This document shows, one piece after another, positions 34,515 through 43,616 of a stretch of DNA of 64,000 bases. Location: positions 1 through 64,000 of the forward strand of contig JAEUPP010000018.1 in NCBI GenBank assembly GCA_016790075.1. The letters run 5' to 3'. The notes under the pieces were generated by a model. It had not been told where the DNA came from, did no database searches, and was given only the letters and a program-made list of their open reading frames with translations. This DNA comes from Rhodanobacteraceae bacterium. Lineage in GTDB: Bacteria > Pseudomonadota > Gammaproteobacteria > Xanthomonadales > Rhodanobacteraceae. Position 1 is the first letter of the stretch. Every line of letters starts with the position of its first letter. The translations under genes were made by a program, and so were the position numbers.

Positions 34515-37500
34515 TCAATCGTGCGCATCCCAGGTCGCACCGCGACAGAACGCGTCGCGGTGCTGTTCAAATTGATGCAGATCGACCGCAGCCGTGTTCG
34601 CGCGCTGGGCGTCAGCAACAATCCGGCGCTGCAACACACAGGCTTCGTCAGAGCGGCCAGCACGTGCGAGCAGCGCGGCCCAGGTGTCGCGATCGGCAAG
34701 TTCATCGCGCAAGCCGTAGCGCGCCTGCGGGATCAATGCGACCAGCCGCTGGGCTTGTGCCGCCGTCGCCAGCGGGTCAGTGGCCAGCGCCCAGGCAACT
34801 TCGTTGAGGATCTCGCCACTCCGGTATTCGCCGCGGCGTTCGAGATTCGCCAGCCACGCTGCCGCCGTCGGTGCATCGCTGCCGCAATCCATTCCGGGTA
34901 GCTGACACAGATCCAGCAGCAGCAGCTGCGCATAGGCATTACCGCCTCGCATTGCGCGAATCAGCCGCTCTTTCGCGAGAGCCGTATCACCTGCTGCCAG
35001 ATCAAGCCGCGCCAGCAACACGCCTTCCAGCGCCGGCGTATCCGCCTGTGTCAGCCAGCGGCGCGCTACCGTTGTATCCCGCGTGCGCCCGTAGCCGTAG
35101 TACGCCGCGATACCGAGTACGCGCGCGGTCGCCTTGTCGCCCTGTTTCGCCGCGCTTTCGAGCCAGTTCAGCGCGCGCGCGTGATCGTCCGGGTTCGCGC
35201 GGCGCAGCAGCAGACGGCCCGCTGCGGCGATACAGGGATAAGCTCCGTCACTGACGCACTGCTCGGCGTAAGCCATGCCAGCGGACTCGTCGTGCAGCGG
35301 CGAGTCCTGCTGCAACAGGACAACAGCAATGTCGGCACAGGCGTGCAGATCACCGGCGGCATCGGCTTTCTTCAGCCAGTCCAGCGCGGCAGCTGCCTGC
35401 GTCGCATCACCTGTTTCCAGTAGCAGCCCGGCGTACTTTCGCATGCAGAGTGCATTTCCTGCGGCGGCGGATTCGGCGAAGAGCCGCTTCGTCTCCTGCT
35501 GATTGCCGTCCTCGTGCGCCATGTCACCCAGTGCACATATCGCATCCGAGGAGCCGAGGTCGCGGCCGCGCTGCAGAAGCGCCGCTGCATGCTCACGGTT
35601 CACTTCAACGCTCCAGCCGAACCGGTAGGCCGCGCCAAGTAGCGCCAGACAGTCACCCGCGCCCTCGCCAAGCAGGCCATCGCAACGCTGGAGGTAGCCG
35701 GATGCGCGGCCGTGGTCGGCTGCAACCCAGCGGCCTTCCTGATAGATCTCATGGAGTTCCATCAGTGCACGGGCATCACCAGCCGCCGCCGCGTGCTCAA
35801 GCAAGGCCAGCGCTCGCGGAATATCCTGCAGCGGTTCCGGCGCCACCATCAGCGCGCCGGCAAGCCCGCGCCGGCATGCCGCTGCTCCCGTTTCCGCACA
35901 CGCGGCCAGCCGCTCAATACCCGCCTTCGGATTCGATCCGGCAAAGTCGGCCCGCGCGAGCGCTAGCGTCGCCTCGGCGCTGCCCTGCGCCGCCGCACGT
36001 TCATACCAGCTGAGCGCTGCAGCCCGGTCCTCTGCAACACCGTCGCCAAGATAGAGCGCGAGCCCGTAGAGGTACTGGCTGCGCCGGTCGCCGCCACGCG
36101 CTGCCGCAGCGTAGTAGCGCACAGCGCGGGCCGCGTCAGCGGCGACACCGCGACCTGTTGCATAGAGGTCGCCGAGTGCGCGCAGACTGCGCACCTGCCC
36201 TTGCATGGCGCTGCGCATGAACCACTGGCGTGCCGCTGTCTCGTCGACGGCTACACCGATACCGTTGAGCAGTACCGTCGCATAGTTGTACTGCCCCAGT
36301 GCCTCGCCGCGTTCCGCCGCGAGGTGGTGCCATTCCAGCGCACGTTGCGGATCGTCGTCCTCGCCGCCCAGGAAACTCGCACCAAGCTGGGTCGCCGCGA
36401 TTCCGCTGCCAAGCTGTGCGGCGCGCTGCAGAGTCACGCGCGCCGCCGCACGTGTTTCCCGCGTCGTTGCCAGCCCGTATGTGGTGAGCCCGCGCACCAC
36501 CAGCGCATATGCCAGGCCGATGTCCGCTCCGTGCGCAACCAGGGCGGCGTGCTCGCGCGCGGCACGCTTGTCCGACCGCACCGACTCCGCCAGCTGATGG
36601 ATACGCACGGCTATCGCCCGCACGCTGCCCTTGTCCAGGGCACGCCGCAGATCACGCTGGCCGTCGCCGAGGGCGAACCGGCGCGCCATCTCGTAACGCA
36701 GCAGGAACACTTCGGCTTCGCCGTAAGCACGCACTGCCGCAGCCCGCGCCGCGGCCGCCTCAGCACGCGCACACCCCTTGCGGACTTCGCACCAGAGTGC
36801 GAGCAGCACCTGGGCTTCGGGCAACTGCTGCTGCGCCGCACCGCGCAGCAAGGCCAGCGCACGCGCGCTATCCCCGTTGCCGGCGGTAAGCAGCCATTCG
36901 GCATAGGCGTAGCGTGCGAACGCGTCGTCTTGTGCGACCGCCCGCTCCAGATCCTTGCGCGCCTGCTCCTCGCCTCCGAACAGTCCCGTGCGCAGCGCAA
37001 TGCGCGCGCGGCCGGCCAGCGCCTGCGCTTGTGCCGCAAGCTGTCCGGCACGCACGTTGACACTCATGGCACCGGGCAGCGCCGCATACACGTCGCGTGT
37101 CTGCACATCGTCGATCGTGCTGGCGACATACCGCATCACCCGCTCCGCGCTCGGGGTCACGTCGACGCGTACGCGGCGAATCCGGCCATCAGCCTGCCGC
37201 AGCCAGAACACTTCGTGCACGCGATAACCACCGCCCGACACCTCCAGCGCGGTGGCGATCACCGTCGACTCGCCGGCCGGATCCAGCGCCATAGCGACGG
37301 CGGCTACATCGAGCGTGCCGACGCCGTAGTAGTAAGCATCGCCCTCCCACACACCCGGTGGCGCCAGGCTTGCCTCAACCCGCTCGCGCATGCGGCTGAA
37401 GGCTTCGGCCGCGCCTACGTCGTCACCCGAGGCCCGCGCACAGAGGCCAACCAAGAGCAGCGGCCCGGGGCGCTGCGGTTCGTCCTGCGCGGCGGCACGC

Positions 37501-37760
37501 GCCAGCGGTGCGAGTTCGCCACAGCGCTGCATCGCGTCGTCAATGCGTGAGAGCAGGCCGTCGAGCCGCAGCGAACCGAGTTCAGGCGGCAGCCGGGAAA
37601 GGTCGAGCTCCTTTGGCCCGGCCAGCGGTGGCTCGACCAGCGGCGCCAGCAGGTTGCTGCCGATCGGCGCGGGCGCGCTGCTGATCGCTAGCGCTGCCGC
37701 GCCGGGCAGCACAGCCAATACGATGGCCATGGCCAGGCGCAACGTCGGGTACTTGCTCAT
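34515..37760 (-). CDS. exported Sel1-repeat (TPR-like) protein
   Basis: A 1081-residue protein with an N-terminal signal peptide (AMAIVLAVLPGAAALA). From about residue 290 it consists of Sel1-type helical repeats of about 36 residues, for example AARVTLQRAAQLGSGIAATQ, LGQYNYATVLLNGIGVAVDE and RRSQYLYGLALYLGDGVAED, carrying the A-x-x-Y/W-Y...G...A pattern. Paired cysteines recur in the C-terminal third and may form disulphides, fitting periplasmic location. Residues 30-280 are of an unassigned type. Sel1 proteins are usually protein-binding scaffolds; the partner is unknown. It lies 50 nt downstream of trpS on the same strand. Confidence 0.8.
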   Translation of the reverse strand: MSKYPTLRLAMAIVLAVLPGAAALAISSAPAPIGSNLLAPLVEPPLAGPKELDLSRLPPELGSLRLDGLLSRIDDAMQRCGELAPLARAAAQDEPQRPGPLLLVGLCARASGDDVGAAEAFSRMRERVEASLAPPGVWEGDAYYYGVGTLDVAAVAMALDPAGESTVIATALEVSGGGYRVHEVFWLRQADGRIRRVRVDVTPSAERVMRYVASTIDDVQTRDVYAALPGAMSVNVRAGQLAAQAQALAGRARIALRTGLFGGEEQARKDLERAVAQDDAFARYAYAEWLLTAGNGDSARALALLRGAAQQQLPEAQVLLALWCEVRKGCARAEAAAARAAAVRAYGEAEVFLLRYEMARRFALGDGQRDLRRALDKGSVRAIAVRIHQLAESVRSDKRAAREHAALVAHGADIGLAYALVVRGLTTYGLATTRETRAAARVTLQRAAQLGSGIAATQLGASFLGGEDDDPQRALEWHHLAAERGEALGQYNYATVLLNGIGVAVDETAARQWFMRSAMQGQVRSLRALGDLYATGRGVAADAARAVRYYAAAARGGDRRSQYLYGLALYLGDGVAEDRAAALSWYERAAAQGSAEATLALARADFAGSNPKAGIERLAACAETGAAACRRGLAGALMVAPEPLQDIPRALALLEHAAAAGDARALMELHEIYQEGRWVAADHGRASGYLQRCDGLLGEGAGDCLALLGAAYRFGWSVEVNREHAAALLQRGRDLGSSDAICALGDMAHEDGNQQETKRLFAESAAAGNALCMRKYAGLLLETGDATQAAAALDWLKKADAAGDLHACADIAVVLLQQDSPLHDESAGMAYAEQCVSDGAYPCIAAAGRLLLRRANPDDHARALNWLESAAKQGDKATARVLGIAAYYGYGRTRDTTVARRWLTQADTPALEGVLLARLDLAAGDTALAKERLIRAMRGGNAYAQLLLLDLCQLPGMDCGSDAPTAAAWLANLERRGEYRSGEILNEVAWALATDPLATAAQAQRLVALIPQARYGLRDELADRDTWAALLARAGRSDEACVLQRRIVADAQRANTAAVDLHQFEQHRDAFCRGATWDAHD

Positions 37761-37810
37761 TTCAGCCGCTCCGCAGCCATCACATCTGACGGGCCGTGAC
37801 CAGCCTTCGC

Positions 37811-39106
37811 CTACTCCGCCAGCGCGGCCAGCGCCCGTTCGACCTCGGCCATGTCCACACCTTCGCCAAGCAGATGACGGTCAGCCTCAGCCAGCCTCGC
37901 ATCCGCACGCAACGCTGCAATGCACTGCCCCGCCAACTTGGGTGAATCAAACGCCCCGCTTTGCAGCAGCAGGCGCTGCTCGGCATCGAGGAACTTGAAG
38001 TAGAACTTGCCGTCGGACTCACGGTATTGCTTGAACTGCGGCTTGCCGACCTTGAGTGCATCCGCCCCTTTTGCCTTGATGCCCTGCGCGCGGAAGTCGC
38101 GCAGACCGACAGCACTGCGTAGTTCGGCCAGGAACGGCGCAGCCATCGCGCGCGCGCGCGCCGCGCCGGCCTGCAGGATCTCTTCGATGTGGCCGGGTTG
38201 CGCAATGAGTTCCTCATAGCGCGCGCGCATGGGCGCGATATCGCGCTCCAGTCGCTCAAATACCCGCTGTTTGGCCTCGCCCCAGCCCAGACCGTCCGCC
38301 AGCGCGACGCGGAATTCAGCGGTTTCTGCAGCAGTGGCAAATGCCGTAAAGATCGGCATCAGCGCCGTGCTGTCGGGATCTTTCGCTTCGCCCGGCAAGC
38401 GGGAGTCGGTCACAATGCGGGCGATGCTTTCCTTGAGCTTCTTCGCCCCGCCTTCAAACAGCGGCACGGTGTTGTCATAGCTCTTTGACATCTTGCGGCC
38501 GTCGAGGCCGGGCAGAGTCGCCACACTGTCCTCGACAGCGGCTTCGGGCAAGGTGAAGTAGTCGCGCCCGGCACCGAACAGATGGTTGAACCGTGCCGCC
38601 ACGTCGCGCGCCATCTCAATGTGCTGGATCTGGTCGCGACCGACCGGCACCTTGTGCGCGTTGAACATCAGAATGTCAGCGGCCATCAGTATCGGATAAC
38701 TGTACAGCCCCATGGTGACGCCCGCGTCCGGATCTTCGCCGGCCGCCGCGTTTGCATCGACCGACGCCTTGTAGGCGTGCGCACGATTCATCAGCCCCTT
38801 GGCAGTGACGCAGGTCAGCAGCCAGGTAAGCTCGGGGATTTCTGGAATATCTGACTGACGATAAAAGTACACCTTGCCAGGATCGAGACCACACGCCAGC
38901 CAGGTGGCGGCAATCTCCAGGCGCGAGCGCGCGATGCGCGTGGGGTCGTCGCACTTGATCAGGGCATGGTAATCGGCCATGAAATAGTACGACTCCACAT
39001 TTTCGCCCCGGCTCGCGGCAATGGCAGGCCGGATTGCGCCGACGTAGTTACCCAGATGTGGAGTGCCCGTGGTGGTGATGCCGGTAAGGACGCGGGTCTT
39101 GCTCAT
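37811..39106 (-). CDS. trpS: tryptophanyl-tRNA synthetase with a YegP-like C-terminal domain
   Basis: A 431-residue class I synthetase. The HIGH-type motif is [12 protein letters not shown] (residues 13-24) and the KMSKS loop is [13 protein letters not shown] (about 200-212). Tryptophan-pocket and dimer segments ([31 protein letters not shown]) are standard. Short bacterial TrpRS proteins have about 330 residues; this one has about 95 more. Within the extension, [20 protein letters not shown] and a following S-P-K-L-A-G helix resemble one repeat of the YegP (DUF1508) domain. The next gene upstream, divergent, encodes a free YegP protein. It attaches tryptophan to its tRNA; the role of the extra domain is unknown. 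Confidence 0.95.
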   Translation of the reverse strand: MSKTRVLTGITTTGTPHLGNYVGAIRPAIAASRGENVESYYFMADYHALIKCDDPTRIARSRLEIAATWLACGLDPGKVYFYRQSDIPEIPELTWLLTCVTAKGLMNRAHAYKASVDANAAAGEDPDAGVTMGLYSYPILMAADILMFNAHKVPVGRDQIQHIEMARDVAARFNHLFGAGRDYFTLPEAAVEDSVATLPGLDGRKMSKSYDNTVPLFEGGAKKLKESIARIVTDSRLPGEAKDPDSTALMPIFTAFATAAETAEFRVALADGLGWGEAKQRVFERLERDIAPMRARYEELIAQPGHIEEILQAGAARARAMAAPFLAELRSAVGLRDFRAQGIKAKGADALKVGKPQFKQYRESDGKFYFKFLDAEQRLLLQSGAFDSPKLAGQCIAALRADARLAEADRHLLGEGVDMAEVERALAALAE

Positions 39107-39268
39107 GACGAAGCTGCAGCGATGGGGCCGGCCAGTTTACGGCAAGCCGCAGGCATCTGCGAAAGCCCGGCGGGCACGCCGGCGTGACGCAAGCAAAGCT
39201 GGCGAGTCCTGCGGCGCCGCGGGATACTCCGCCGCACAGGGGATCCAGCAACGAGTGAGGAGCTAGCA

Positions 39269-39598
39269 ATGGCCGGCAAGTTCACGATCTTCAGCGGCAA
39301 GAGTGGCAAGACCTATTTCAATCTCAAGGCCAGCAACGGCGAAATCATCCTGGCGAGCCAGGGGTACGTGGACAAGAGCGGCGCACGCAACGGCGTCGAT
39401 TCGGTCAAGTCCAACGCGGCCAATCCGGCCCGGTTTGAAAAGAAGACAGCTGCCAACGGCAAGTTCCACTTCAGCCTCAAGGCGGGCAACGGCCAGATCA
39501 TCGGCAACAGCGAGATGTACGACACCGAGAAAGCACGTGACGCCGGGATTGCATCGGTCGCCAACCACGCACCCGGCGCCAACCTGGTCGAGGAATAA
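39269..39598 (+). CDS. yegP: YegP family protein (two DUF1508 repeats)
   Basis: A 109-residue protein made of two tandem repeats of about 48 residues. The first contains KFTIFSGKSGKTYFNLKASN and GYVDKSGARNGVDSVKSNA; the second contains ANGKFHFSLKAGNGQIIGNS and YDTEKARDAGIASVANHA. This is the normal YegP form, whose function is unknown. No signal peptide is present. TGAGGAG lies about 6 nt before the ATG. It is divergent from trpS, whose product carries a similar repeat at its C-terminus. Confidence 0.88.
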   Translation: MAGKFTIFSGKSGKTYFNLKASNGEIILASQGYVDKSGARNGVDSVKSNAANPARFEKKTAANGKFHFSLKAGNGQIIGNSEMYDTEKARDAGIASVANHAPGANLVEE

Positions 39599-39723
39599 GG
39601 CGAACACAACACGGAACCGCGCCGGGCTGTCTCAATTGCGCAACGATCCTGCGGCGGCGCGGCACTAACCCCGCCGCTGCCAGGGCCCCGTTTGACCCGA
39701 CGCCTTCTCACTGGAGATCCACC

Positions 39724-40539
39724 ATGTCGCTGCGCCAACGGCTTGCCGCCTTAGTCCCGCTGATCCTTGCCGCTACCATGGCCCAGGCCGGGCGTCTGGC
39801 GGATCTGCAGATCGTCGATCGCGAGTCCGGCGCGACGCTGCAACAGTACCCGCACCGCGGCGACTACTATGTCGCTGGCGCACCTGGACACCGCTACGCG
39901 GTGCGCATCGTCAATCGCAGCAACGAACGCGTGCTTGCCGTACTCTCCGTCGACGGCGTCAACGCAATCAGTGGCCAGACCGCGGCAACAGAACAGACCG
40001 GTTATGTGCTGGACCCGTACGAAAGCACCGAAATCGCCGGCTGGCGCAAGAACATGAACGAGATAGCAGCATTCGAGTTCACGACCTTGAGCGATTCCTA
40101 CGCCGCGCAGACTGGACGCCCGGGCAACGTAGGCGTCATCGGCCTCGCCGTATTCCGCGAACGCGCACCAAAGCCCATCTATCGCAACAAAGTGGACAAA
40201 GTAGGCCAGGCTGCCGAAGGCGAGGCCAAGCGCGCGCCAGAAATGCCGGCTGCTGCTGCAGCGCCTGCACCAACCGGCGCGGCAAGGGATGCGATGGCGC
40301 GCCGCGAATCCCCGCCCGTTCAGGAATCGCTAGGCACGGGTCATGGTGACCGCGAGTACAGCAACGCGACCTATACCTCGTTCCGGCGTGCAAGCCGCAG
40401 TCCCAGCGAAATCACGACGGTGCGTTACGACAGCTACCGCAACCTCGTCGCCATGGGCGTCATTCCGCGCAACCGCCCGCAGCCGGACCGCCCGAATCCG
40501 TTCCCGGGCGAATTCACGCCCGACCCGCCTTCGCGATAG
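39724..40539 (+). CDS. exported protein of unknown function
   Basis: A 271-residue protein with a clear signal peptide (LAALVPLILAATMAQA, cleaved before GRL). Residues 22-150 form a beta-rich domain with YAVRIVNRSNERVLAVLSVD and DPYESTEIAGWRKN, resembling a secreted beta-sandwich seen in hypothetical proteins of this order. The C-terminal 110 residues are low-complexity, rich in Ala, Pro and Arg, and end in a proline-rich tail (RPNPFPGEFTPDPPSR). No family with known function was recognised. GGAG precedes the ATG. It has no partner gene; a bidirectional terminator separates it from the convergent arginase gene. Confidence 0.7.
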   Translation: MSLRQRLAALVPLILAATMAQAGRLADLQIVDRESGATLQQYPHRGDYYVAGAPGHRYAVRIVNRSNERVLAVLSVDGVNAISGQTAATEQTGYVLDPYESTEIAGWRKNMNEIAAFEFTTLSDSYAAQTGRPGNVGVIGLAVFRERAPKPIYRNKVDKVGQAAEGEAKRAPEMPAAAAAPAPTGAARDAMARRESPPVQESLGTGHGDREYSNATYTSFRRASRSPSEITTVRYDSYRNLVAMGVIPRNRPQPDRPNPFPGEFTPDPPSR

Positions 40540-40558
40540 AGATCCGGCGACTGCATGA

Positions 40559-40588
40559 GCAGAAAACCCTGGAAACCGGGTTTTCTGC
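40559..40588. terminator. bidirectional intrinsic terminator
   Basis: Arms GCAGAAAACCC (40559-40569) and GGGTTTTCTGC (40578-40588) pair perfectly around 8 nt, between the convergent stops at 40539 and 40608. The A/T block of the stem gives a U-run in either direction. Confidence 0.75.
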
Positions 40589-40607
40589 GGCTTCCGCCAC
40601 GGCGAAG

Positions 40608-41528
40608 TCACTCGCGCATCAGGGTCGACTTGCCAAAGAGGCTTTCAACCAGGTCGACGGCGAGTTTCGCCGTCATATTGCGTTTGTCGAACGCCGGATT
40701 GAGCTCGACGATGTCGAGCGATCCGACACGCCCCGTGTCGGCGATCATTTCCATGACGAGCTGCGCCTCGCGATAGTTCGGGCCACCACGCACGCGCGTG
40801 CCAACTCCTGGAGCAATGGACGGGTCCAGGAAGTCCACATCAAAGCTCACGTGCAGATGCGTATCCGCGTCCACGCCTTCGAGTGCTTCTTCCATCGCAC
40901 GCTTGACGCCGATCTCGTCGATATAGCGCATGTCGTAGATGTCGAGTCCGACGTCATGAACCAGCTTTTTCTCGCCCGGATCGACCGAACGAATGCCGAT
41001 CTGGCGGATCTGCTCCGGCCTCAGCGCCGGCGCGCTACCGCCGAGCTCCGTCAGTTCACGCGGGCCGTAGCCGCAGAGGCAAGCCACCGGCATGCCGTGG
41101 ATATTGCCCGAAGGCGTAATCACGTGGGTGTTGAAATCCGCATGTGCGTCAAGCCAGAGGACACGCAGTTTCTTGCCATGCCCGGCGCACCAGCGCGCGG
41201 CAGCGGTTATCGACCCCATGGCCAGACAATGATCACCGCCCAGCATCACCGGCAGGCATCCGGCGGCGAGCTCGGCATAAACCGCGTCGAGCACACTGAG
41301 GTTCCAGGCGACGACTTCGGCCAGATGCCGATACCCGTCCCGCGGCGGCTGCCACGGATTCATCGGACCAGCCAGGTTGCCGCGATCCACGACGCGAAGG
41401 CCTCGTGCCTGAAGGGCCTGCGAAATACCGGCGACGCGCAGTGCCTCGGGGCCCATGGACGCACCACGGTGACCGGCACCGATGTCGGTCGGCACGCCGA
41501 TCAGGGAAACTGGAGGATAGGAATTCAT
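40608..41528 (-). CDS. rocF: arginase
   Basis: A 306-residue ureohydrolase. The manganese-binding segments are all present: GGDHCLAMGS (about residues 97-106), DAHADFN (about 127-133) and SFDVDFLDPS (about 230-239). The start LIGVPTDIGAGHRGASMGPE and the end LDIVELNPAFDKRN are typical of arginase rather than agmatinase. It splits arginine to ornithine and urea in the cytosol. The ATG at 41528 was chosen because the family begins just there; longer in-frame starts lie in poor sequence. It lies 94 nt downstream of an Hpt-domain gene on the same strand, with no clear link. Confidence 0.93.
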   Translation of the reverse strand: MNSYPPVSLIGVPTDIGAGHRGASMGPEALRVAGISQALQARGLRVVDRGNLAGPMNPWQPPRDGYRHLAEVVAWNLSVLDAVYAELAAGCLPVMLGGDHCLAMGSITAAARWCAGHGKKLRVLWLDAHADFNTHVITPSGNIHGMPVACLCGYGPRELTELGGSAPALRPEQIRQIGIRSVDPGEKKLVHDVGLDIYDMRYIDEIGVKRAMEEALEGVDADTHLHVSFDVDFLDPSIAPGVGTRVRGGPNYREAQLVMEMIADTGRVGSLDIVELNPAFDKRNMTAKLAVDLVESLFGKSTLMRE

Positions 41529-41622
41529 TTGGGCCTCGTTGCGCCGCGACTCGCAGCCGCGGCGGTCGGAAAACCACAAGGATACCGTTGCGCCGGCAAA
41601 TGCCGCCAGCAAGCACGCGGGC

Positions 41623-41973
41623 TCAGAGAGGTGGCAGCTCCTGGTCGGCTGCATTGCGCAGCGCATCAATCAGCGTGACGACTGGCCCGACCAGAGCCGC
41701 CATCATCGCGACGGCATCAGGCGGCAATTCGGCATCTTCGCCATGCAACCATAGGGCGAGCTGCTGGTCTATGGGCCGCGCCAGCGCACCTATCGTGTCG
41801 AAACCGTAGGCTGGTGCTGAACCGCTAAGCCGGTGCACCTGCATATGAAGCTCGGCGAGAAAAGTGCGCTCTTGGGGCTGCAGCTGTACTCGCTGCCACT
41901 GCCCCTGTAGATCCTCTGCTTTCCGCGGCAAAGAGCGCCAATAGCGCTGGCGCAGTTCTTCTAGCTTGTCCAT
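41623..41973 (-). CDS. stand-alone histidine phosphotransfer (Hpt) domain protein
   Basis: A 116-residue helical protein. The phosphoacceptor region LHMQVHRLSGSAPAYGFDTI matches the HRLxGSxxxxG pattern of Hpt domains, with the histidine near residue 44. Flanking helices give the expected four-helix bundle length. It would pass phosphate between a hybrid kinase and a response regulator, neither of which is in the window. The ATG at 41973 has only a weak ribosome site; an earlier in-frame ATG at 42012 is possible. Confidence 0.72.
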   Translation of the reverse strand: MDKLEELRQRYWRSLPRKAEDLQGQWQRVQLQPQERTFLAELHMQVHRLSGSAPAYGFDTIGALARPIDQQLALWLHGEDAELPPDAVAMMAALVGPVVTLIDALRNAADQELPPL

Positions 41974-42159
41974 AGGTGCCCGGTGGTTTTGGTGCCCAAT
42001 TGGCGAGATCACATGCTGGCGTTACTGCGTCGGCCAAAAGCTAACCGCTTCGCGCCTTGAGTTCCAGCACGAGGCCGCAAACTCAAGCCGGCCCGGTTGT
42101 TTGCAACGAGCGGCGCCCGCGGTGGTAGTGTTGGGCTCCCCTGCAACATGGAGATCGTC

Positions 42160-42864
42160 ATGAGCGGACTGGTCAACGCGGTAATGGCGCAGATCGGCGA
42201 CAACGAGATCGGCGCAATCGCAGAACGATTCGGAATGAGCCGGGATCAAGCCCAGGCGGCCATTGAACAGTCCCTTCCGCTGATGGTTGGCGCGATGGCA
42301 AAGAATGCTTCGACACCGCAGGGTGCGCAGGCGCTGCATTCTGCACTGGGCGATCATGCGGAAGCCGACCTTGGCGGTCTGCTGGGTGGATTGCTGGGCG
42401 GCAACGCCGGCAGCGGAGGCGGGCTTGGTGGACTTGGCTCATTGGCCGAAGCCGTGCTCGGCGGCATAGGCGGCAGCCCGTCTCCCGCGCCGCGCGGCGG
42501 AGCCGAGAGCGGACTAGGCGGCGTGGGCGGAGCAATCCTTGGCCATATTTTTGGTAACCGCCGCAGCCAGGCCGAGCAGGGCCTGGGTCAGACCACAGGC
42601 CTCGGTGGCGCCGGCGCGGGCCAGCTCATGGCCATGCTCGCCCCCATTGTCATGGCAGTGCTCGCACGCACCAATCGTCAGCAGAGCCTGAGCCCCGGCG
42701 ATCTCGGCGACATGCTCGGCAGCGAAACCCGGCGTACGCGCGAAGCAGGCGGTATCGGCGGCGGCCTGCTCGGTGCCGTACTCGACCGCGACGGTGATGG
42801 CGATGTGGATTTGTCCGATTTGCTGGCTGTGGGCAGCAGCGTTATCGCCGCCACGCGGCGTTGA
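42160..42864 (+). CDS. DUF937 (YidB-like) protein with an EF-hand-like loop
   Basis: A 234-residue protein. Residues 1-60 match the DUF937 start (ALGMSRDQ-like helix FGMSRDQAQAAIEQSLPLMV). The middle is very rich in glycine (GGLLGGLLGGNAGSGGGLGG), as usual in the family. Near the C-terminus is DRDGDGDVDLSDLL, a dockerin/EF-hand calcium loop. There is no signal peptide. YidB-type proteins have no settled function. The ATG at 42160 was chosen because GGAG lies 7 nt upstream; another ATG at 42148 is in frame. It is divergent from the Hpt gene. Confidence 0.82.
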   Translation: MSGLVNAVMAQIGDNEIGAIAERFGMSRDQAQAAIEQSLPLMVGAMAKNASTPQGAQALHSALGDHAEADLGGLLGGLLGGNAGSGGGLGGLGSLAEAVLGGIGGSPSPAPRGGAESGLGGVGGAILGHIFGNRRSQAEQGLGQTTGLGGAGAGQLMAMLAPIVMAVLARTNRQQSLSPGDLGDMLGSETRRTREAGGIGGGLLGAVLDRDGDGDVDLSDLLAVGSSVIAATRR

Positions 42865-42897
42865 CCGCCCCCGGAATGCAGGAACAGACGTCGCCCA

Positions 42898-42926
42898 TGG
42901 GGCTACACCGGGTTTGCTTAGCCCCA
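42898..42926 (+). terminator. hairpin after the DUF937 gene
   Basis: Arms TGGGGCTA (42898-42905) and TAGCCCCA (42919-42926) around 13 nt, 34 nt after the stop at 42864. There is no U-run, so its terminator role is uncertain. Confidence 0.35.
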
Positions 42927-42950
42927 CGGACGCCTGCAGCGACGCGTTTG

Positions 42951-42976
42951 GCAACCCTCTTGCGCAAGCGGGTTGC
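42951..42976. promoter_or_regulatory. 26-bp near-perfect palindrome upstream of the LysM gene
   Basis: Outer arms GCAACCC and GGGTTGC flank the inner palindrome CTTGCGCAAG; only one symmetric pair mismatches. It lies 53 nt before the start at 43030. It is an operator candidate or a 5'-leader hairpin; no matching regulator is nearby. Confidence 0.45.
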
Positions 42977-43029
42977 GACCAGCAGTAGCACCCTCAGCAA
43001 TTTCTAGAGAATTACCAAAGGAGCGGACC

Positions 43030-43458
43030 ATGGGACTGTTCGATTTCATGAAAGATGCAGGCGCCAAAGTGCTTGACGCGGTCGCCAATCCGGCCAAGGC
43101 GCCAGGGCAGATCAAGGAGCACATCGAAAAGGAACTCGGGGTCAAGGACGTCGACGTGCAATGGGTAGACGGTACCGTCAAGATCAGCGGCCAGGCGGCG
43201 ACCCAGGCCGACAAGGAACGACTGATCCTCGCTGCTGGCAACATCCAGGGTGTTGCAAAGATCGACGACAATATCAGCGTCACGGAAGCTGGATCCGAGG
43301 CGCGCCTGTATGCCGTCAAATCCGGCGACACGCTGGGCAAGATTGCCAAGCAGTTCTACGGCAACGCCAACGACTACGAAAAAATCTTCGAGGCCAACAA
43401 GCCCATGCTCAAGCATCCGGACAAGATCTATCCAGGACAGATGCTGCGCATTCCCTGA
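43030..43458 (+). CDS. kbp: BON-LysM protein (Kbp/YgaU-like)
   Basis: A 142-residue cytosolic protein without a signal peptide. Residues 20-90 form a BON domain (VQWVDGTVKISGQAATQADK) and residues 92-142 a LysM domain (YAVKSGDTLGKIAKQFYGNA, ending KIYPGQMLRIP). Length and order match E. coli Kbp (YgaU), a potassium-binding protein, and the family start MGLFDFMKDAGAK is present. AAGGAG lies about 7 nt before the ATG. An intrinsic terminator follows, so the transcript is monocistronic. The potassium role is known for the E. coli protein and inferred here. Confidence 0.88.
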   Translation: MGLFDFMKDAGAKVLDAVANPAKAPGQIKEHIEKELGVKDVDVQWVDGTVKISGQAATQADKERLILAAGNIQGVAKIDDNISVTEAGSEARLYAVKSGDTLGKIAKQFYGNANDYEKIFEANKPMLKHPDKIYPGQMLRIP

Positions 43459-43502
43459 CTTACGCGATTCGAATCATGCCTGCTTGAACAGGATTCTGTC
43501 TG

Positions 43503-43526
43503 GCGGCGGCCTCAGCCGCCGCTTTT
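43503..43526 (+). terminator. intrinsic terminator after the BON-LysM gene
   Basis: GCGGCGGC (43503-43510) and GCCGCCGC (43515-43522) pair around CTCA and are followed by TTTT, 44 nt after the stop at 43458. Confidence 0.8.
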
Positions 43527-43616
43527 GGCAAGCAGCGGGCGTGAGGTCAAAACTGTCCCCTTTCCCGCCTTCCCTGTCGCGGGGAAGGCCCGCCTTGCCC
43601 TGACGAGCACCGAGCC

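Noticed and set aside
36201-37550. 449-residue plus-strand frame
   Set aside because: Antisense to the Sel1-repeat gene; no protein-like features.
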